Shown here piece after piece: positions 59,501-64,000 of a stretch of DNA of 64,000 nt. The notes below the pieces were generated by a model, which made no database searches, was not told the origin of the DNA, and saw only the letters and a list, made by a program, of their open reading frames with translations. Origin of the DNA: Pontederia crassipes (Eukaryota > Streptophyta > Magnoliopsida > Commelinales > Pontederiaceae); NCBI GenBank assembly GCA_030549335.1, contig CM060188.1:4588001-4652000 (forward strand), in the 5' to 3' direction. The translations under genes were made by a program, and so were the position numbers. Position 1 is the first letter of the stretch; each line of letters begins with the position of its first letter.

Positions 59501-60464
59501 AACTTTTCCGATATGAAACTGGTTTTTTTATCTTGACAAATTGTGATGATTTTGGACAAGCTTTATATTTGTATTCTGCAGAATACAAGACAATGCCTAG
59601 AAGTATCTAACCATCAAGAGTAAGATGCATATGCATCGCACCTTGGGCACTGCATATCTTATTTTAGCTGTACTGTATGCGTACATTTACAATTGAAAAT
59701 TTTGAAAATATATGAGTTTGATATGACTGTAATGCCACATATTTAAACATAGCATATGTGTATGTATATGTGTATATATAGAGAGAGGGCCTTATACTAA
59801 TTGGATTCAGTCATAAATAGTAATAAGTACTAGTGACCAAAGAGCTGCAACACATTTCAAATTTCTATTGCATTTGGTTGAGTTTTATGGTAAAGGAAAT
59901 GCTCGGATATATCCAACCTGGCATTAAGTTTTATGTGGTAGAAGGATCTAGTAAAACTAATGTTGCATGATGTAAAGCTACCAAGTAATACTTCTTCTGC
60001 TTGTCTTCCTGTGAGAACTATCTGCATGCTTGAAGCATGAACATTAATGGCGGGCGTGCCTAATTCTGTCTTTGTTATTCATCCTACAGATTCAGAGAAA
60101 TTTGCAGTTGAGAATTGAAGAGCAAGGAAAGTACCTTCAGATGATGTTTGAGAAGCAATGCAAGCCAGGCGAAAAGTTCCAGCTCCCTTCCACCATAGAT
60201 GAACCATCAACAATATCTTCAGATCTCACAAATTCCACTGCCAAGATGGAGCTCCCGCAGGAGGGTCAGGCTGGAAGCGGAAATAGTTCTGCCGGGCCGA
60301 AAGTGATAGAAGACTCGAGACAAGTGGGTAACAAACAGAAGCTGCCCGAAGTTGTACCTTCTGGCGATAAGGAATTGACTCCTCTCAGCAGTTCCCAATC
60401 TCCATCCCAGAAGCGCGCAAGAGGCTATGACGAGGAGTCGCCCCCTCCTATAGAATTAGATTAG
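53536..60464 (+). CDS. PHR1/PHR2-like MYB-CC transcription factor (phosphate-starvation response)
   Basis: Seven coding exons: 53536-54126, 55717-55924, 56006-56082, 56172-56211, 56475-56532, 57426-57495, 60090-60464. All GT-AG and in frame, 472 aa. The N-terminal 240 residues are Ser/Pro-rich and include [26 protein letters not shown]-like SWCPDSLHG and the acidic [19 protein letters not shown]. The single GARP/MYB domain (about 242-302) has [35 protein letters not shown] and [20 protein letters not shown]. The MYB-CC coiled coil follows (about 326-372, [20 protein letters not shown] then [19 protein letters not shown]). Lys341, His344 and Arg356 keep the KxxH-x11-R spacing known in PHR1 for contact with SPX-inositol pyrophosphate. 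Family knowledge: binds P1BS (GNATATNC) and activates phosphate-starvation genes in the nucleus. The true start may be Met16 (53581). Introns 1 and 6 are enlarged by repeats. Confidence 0.94.
54127..55716. repeat. PHR intron 1 with repeat-derived DNA and a 106-bp tandem duplication
   Basis: Positions 55242-55347 and 55348-about 55453 are two near-identical copies of a unit starting 'caacctgcactcttttggcc'. The surrounding 54430-55600 looks like inserted repetitive DNA (GC-richer, with short tandem phrases such as 'agaccggttg'), perhaps a solo LTR, but no termini were found. Confidence 0.6.
56615..56785. repeat. 85-bp tandem duplication in PHR intron 5
   Basis: 'tgtgtttatgctagcagca' recurs at 56615 and 56700, each followed by 'gacatattcataa' and 'gaacaatgtt', so the intron has duplicated an ~85-bp unit. 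Confidence 0.7.
58249..58859. mobile_element. Tourist/PIF-Harbinger-like MITE in PHR intron 6
   Basis: The element 58252-58856 (605 bp) is flanked by TTA (58249-58251 and 58857-58859). Terminal sequences AGGCTTGTTTG and, from the right end, GTGCTTGTTTGG form an imperfect TIR of the GGCTTGTTTGG type. The interior is AT-rich with symmetrical GGTGGGGTGG/CCACCCC motifs near the ends and no coding capacity. Confidence 0.7.
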
Positions 60465-61740
60465 CTGCTTGGGGTAATTAGGGTGGCAGCACTCTCCTTT
60501 TCCATAGCAAAAGGTTATTCTAAGATGAGGAGCCACTGACTGTTCTGGCTGGCATGCGAGTTAAACCTGTCTGTGACTTCCCTATCTAGCATCAGTAAAT
60601 AATGAAATTGCAGGGTGTAAGAAGTCGATTATCCTGCGCCTTTGATTTAGACATGAAAGTTTTTGAAATGAAATTCTCAGGACAGGAATATGATGTACTT
60701 TAGGGAAATATCAAATATATTATTTAGATGGTGTTTGTGTAAGTCCAGGCCTCCTCTTTTTCTTGTGTAAGAAATCCCTCGTGCCAACAGAGACCTCTGT
60801 TGGTTCGTCATGTCAAAATATATGGTGGATTACAAAGTACATTCACAACAGTCACAGGGGTTGAGACCTCCCGTGCTATCCACGCCCCATTTTACGTTGG
60901 CCATGCAGAACCATGACGCATGGGACTCAAAATGTTTTCATAATCGAGTCGGAAATCGGATCACGATTGAATCGGTTCAATTAAATTTAATCAAATTTTA
61001 TTAAAAATAATATTATATACAATAATAAATTATAATTAGAAGTTGAAAATCAAAATGACATGCAACTTTGATTCATGACCACAGCAGCCTCATGATGGAT
61101 GAATGGGAGGGTTAATGCTTTCATTTAAACTCTTTTCAACAAAATAAAAATTTTCTTTACAGTAGATAATGCATATGAATATCGTTGTTATTGAAATAGC
61201 ATAGACCAAATTAATTTTATTCATATAACTTGCAGAAGAGATATATCGTATGAATACAAAACTTTTTAAAAAATAAACATGGAAAAAAAATTAAGAATGA
61301 TAAAATAAGGAAAAAATAAGTAAATACCAATTCGAATTTATCCAAATTTTTTATCAATTCTGATTTTTAATATTGAAACAGACCGAATTTATTAGCGATT
61401 CATGGTTCAATCGGTTCAACCGATCAATTTGAATCAATTTTCAAAACATTGGTGGGACCGGATATCTATATTCACGTTAAATCACCAGTTGATTTTCGCT
61501 GATCCATAAATTGTTCAGCACAAGATTACCGATTCGCCAAATAAAGAATTGATATTTTTTTCTAATTAAGAAATGAAGTAAATTCAAAGGAGTACTTTAG
61601 TCCATTCAAACTGTTGTTTTAAATGAGTACCGTTTTCAATCTGGTAAAATAACATCAATATAGATAGTATGATACATCGATAAATTTATCGTGAAATGAA
61701 CGCCCGTTGGGTCCATTGTCCTACGTATTAAGCGAGCGAT
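60465..61740. other. PHR 3' UTR and intergenic DNA
   Basis: The first ~300 bp after the stop contain AATAAT/AATGAAAT-type polyadenylation-like signals (60597-60615 and about 60665) and are probably 3' UTR. From about 60940 the sequence carries CGGTTCAA/GATTGAATC repeats like those elsewhere in the window. No gene is seen. Confidence 0.45.
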
Positions 61741-61744
61741 ACTC

Positions 61745-62300
61745 CGCCAGTAACTTGGGTCGAGTCGGATCGAATTTTCGATTTTAAAAAATTAATCATT
61801 ATTTTTTGGATCGATTTTTAAATTAAAAAACTATGTTAAAACAATTTCAAAAAAAAAAAATCACTCTCTAATGAATCAATTTTTTCGAGTGATTTTTTAA
61901 GACCCCACTTTTATGTAATTATATTATAAAAATATATTTAATAACTTAAAATTAATACAAAAATTTATATTAAATATAAAATATACTACTAAAATTTTAA
62001 AGTTAGATTTGATAATGTGATAGAAAAGCATGAAATTTTATATAAAAAATATTATATCTATAATAAAAGAATTAATAACATATGTATTAATTATATAAAT
62101 AAAAATTTATAAATAAAAAACGGACTTCATGGATCCTTACGATTTTTTCGGATGGGACTCTAATTTTAACGAGTGGATTTTAGTTTATTAAAAATCGTTC
62201 TAAAATATACTCGGACCCTTAATTTTTTATTTTTTCGATTCAATTTTTTCGAGTCGGATGAATTGTTCGGGCTGGTTGGATTTTTCTTGTACCCTAACCC
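61745..62300 (+). mobile_element. hAT-like element, copy 3 (degraded)
   Basis: Collinear with copy 2 (48560-49115), in the same orientation, over the whole length (for example 'tttgataatgtgatagaaaa' at 62010 and 'ttttttcggatgggactcta' near 62142). Both termini have diverged and no TSD is evident, so this is the oldest of the three. Confidence 0.75.
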
Positions 62301-62800
62301 GTGCATTCTAAATTGCATTTTAAATAGATGATTCTATTTATGAAAAAAATATTATTATTTTATTACAAAAAGAAATCCAAGAAAAGAAACATACGATTAT
62401 ACGAGAATCATATAAGCTAAGATGATGTCACAAACATGAATTGCAACCTATGGATGGTGTGAAAAAGGATAAAATTAATATTACTATAAATACGAAATTA
62501 AGATAGAAAATATAGAACCCCCAAAAAACTATTAAAACGGATAAGTATAATTTGAAGATATCGAGTGATTTTTGCGCATTAAAAAAAACCGTTCCATGAA
62601 AGGTCTTAAATAAAATAATACATAATTTTGTGAATTAAATTAGTTAAGAAAAAGGAGAAATGTAGCACAAATTTGGTGCGGCAGCTCTGAACGGTAGCAA
62701 CACACCAACTCAAAAAGGGTCAAATGGAAACAGGGTTGAGTCCCGAGTAGTAATCCTAGATTCGAGTTTAGGAGTCGTCACTTTAGCCAAAAAATTATTG
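62301..62800. other. AT-rich intergenic DNA
   Basis: No gene or repeat boundary seen. Confidence 0.5.
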
Positions 62801-64000
62801 TTACTGTTCCATTTTTCCGACTTCAAATTTGTCAAAAAACAAAAGCGGAAACTGGAAGCAGAGAAGCGCTCGCCAACGGAGGGTTCCTTCGATGGTCCGG
62901 TCGGTCGAGATGCTGTTGCAAGTCGGAAGGCAAGGGACGCGGCCCACCTTCCTCAAGATGACCGCGTCCCAGCAGCTTCCGGCGAGTCCCCGAGCCGCTG
63001 TCGCCTACTTGGCCGTCGGCGTGCGCGTTCGATTTCATTTTTTTTTCTCTTTCGTTTAGCGTTTGCTTGGGTCGTCTTGTGGATTGTTTGATTTTTACGG
63101 AAGTGACGTTTACTTTTGTTGCTGTTCATTTGTTTGATATATGGTATGAGAGCGTTGAGATTGCTTAAATTATCTTCCGTTTCTGGATATCTTGGCTCCA
63201 TTAAAAAATTAATGGGGAATATTTCATTCACTTTGAATCAATTGGATAGAATCTCTTGGTTCCGCTGTTAAGAATTAGCTTGGACGATAAACACTGTTTG
63301 ATTGATTCGGTTTGGGGTTTGCTTGGATTGTTAAAATCTGATGTAGGTTTGGTAGTTTTCGATTCAGTTTGAGAATCAGATGCTTGTTAATTAATTCTTG
63401 ATTTGCACGCAGCGCAGGTTAGTTGATCGCTCTGGACTGGAGAAGGGTCAGAACGATCTTTGATTCAGTAGCTTTCCTGGTAAGGATTCTCCTCTTTTAG
63501 TTTCTTGGCATTCTTTTTCCTCTTTATAGATTATCTTGTGATAGGATGTGTCAAATGAAATCGACCTGTATAATTCTTTGTCCTCTCGTTTGTGTGTTCT
63601 TCAGGTCTGTGGTTGCTACATTGTGCAAGCATTGTTTTTCTTTTCCTTTACTGATCTGCAAGCATAAAATTTAGGTAGCTATAAATGATGTGTGATGTAT
63701 AAGTTTTCTTAATGTTTACTTTCTTATGGGTGATTCTTTATAATTCTTTTGTTCTTTTTTGCGTGAAATGATCAGTGCTAAGGTTGCTGTGCCAATCCAT
63801 TTGTAGGAAAGAGGAATAAGTAAACCTCAACTGTGAAGTCATAACTTCATCTAGTCTAGAATAGCTAGTTGTCCAGTCGTGGATGTAGGGCTATCAAAAT
63901 TCTAATGAACCAGCTTGAGAGTTGAGAAAATGTTGAATCTCAGTGCTTTAGTTGTCGTCTTCATTCAAATTAGTGGCCCTTCACCACATTTAGGATCCGC
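62801..64000 (+). promoter_or_regulatory. Probable 5' end (UTR and introns) of a plus-strand gene leaving the window
   Basis: A GC-rich block at 62850-63025 follows AT-rich DNA. It is succeeded by T-rich intron-like sequence containing possible junctions (acceptor 'gcacgcag' near 63412; donor 'tcctg|gtaagga' near 63481). Open frames at 62798-63091 and 62829-63059 cover the GC-rich block but match no family and run into poly-T. They may be leader sequence or a first exon. The gene body is not in the window. Confidence 0.4.

Noticed and set aside
1-64000. Search for tRNA, rRNA, snoRNA, viral or organellar insertions
   Set aside because: No A/B-box-type tRNA, conserved rRNA stretch, virus-like protein or recognisable plastid/mitochondrial gene was seen by eye; a covariance-model scan would be needed to exclude short RNAs.
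1-64000. An undescribed multi-gene system or biosynthetic cluster
   Set aside because: The recognisable genes belong to unrelated conserved plant families and are separated by transposon blocks; nothing suggests joint function.

Overview
This 64 kb window reads as nuclear DNA of a flowering plant. It has spliced genes with GT-AG introns, plant-only families (PDLP/DUF26, DUF3527, TOM9, caleosin, MYB-CC/PHR), and a typical plant set of transposons (RTE and L1 LINEs, Copia, CACTA, Mutator-like, hAT, Tourist-like MITE). The GC-rich coding exons of the PDLP-like, TOM9 and C2 genes, set in very AT-rich intergenic DNA, suggest a commelinid monocot, probably not a grass. That placement is inference, and I cannot name the species.

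Genes from left to right. A PDLP-like double-DUF26 receptor-like protein (minus, 4209-5377) is followed by TOM9/TOM22-type mitochondrial import receptor (minus, 9511-9837) and a C2-domain protein (minus, 11327-12211). From 12.5 to 31.4 kb there is only transposon DNA. Then a DUF3527 protein (plus, 34466-36922) converges on a six-exon caleosin (minus, 37357-38900). A second transposon-rich block runs from 39 to 51.8 kb. A seven-coding-exon PHR1/PHR2-like MYB-CC transcription factor (plus, 53536-60464, 5' UTR from about 51.9 kb) follows. The last 1.1 kb looks like the 5' end of another plus-strand gene. The genes are independent single-copy-type plant genes and do not form a pathway or cluster.

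Mobile DNA. Several elements can be delimited to the base by target-site duplications (TSDs). There is a 5'-truncated RTE LINE with a perfect 19-bp TSD, plus four shorter RTE 3' tails, two of them inside older repeats. Two hAT-like copies with 8-bp TSDs lie in inverted orientation. Two Mutator-like elements have 9-bp TSDs, one carrying a 171-bp tandem repeat. A 3.2-kb CACTA element carries dense ACCGTCGA-type subterminal repeats. A degenerate Copia element has both LTRs but has lost its reverse-transcriptase core. A TTA-flanked MITE sits inside a PHR intron.

I found no convincing new biological system. The most useful observations are the nested insertions with an internal empty-site copy, two separate inverted-repeat pairs that could fold into long hairpins, the repeat-bearing Mutator-like elements, and an upstream ORF that overlaps the first possible PHR start codon. 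All gene models were spliced by eye from sequence alone.
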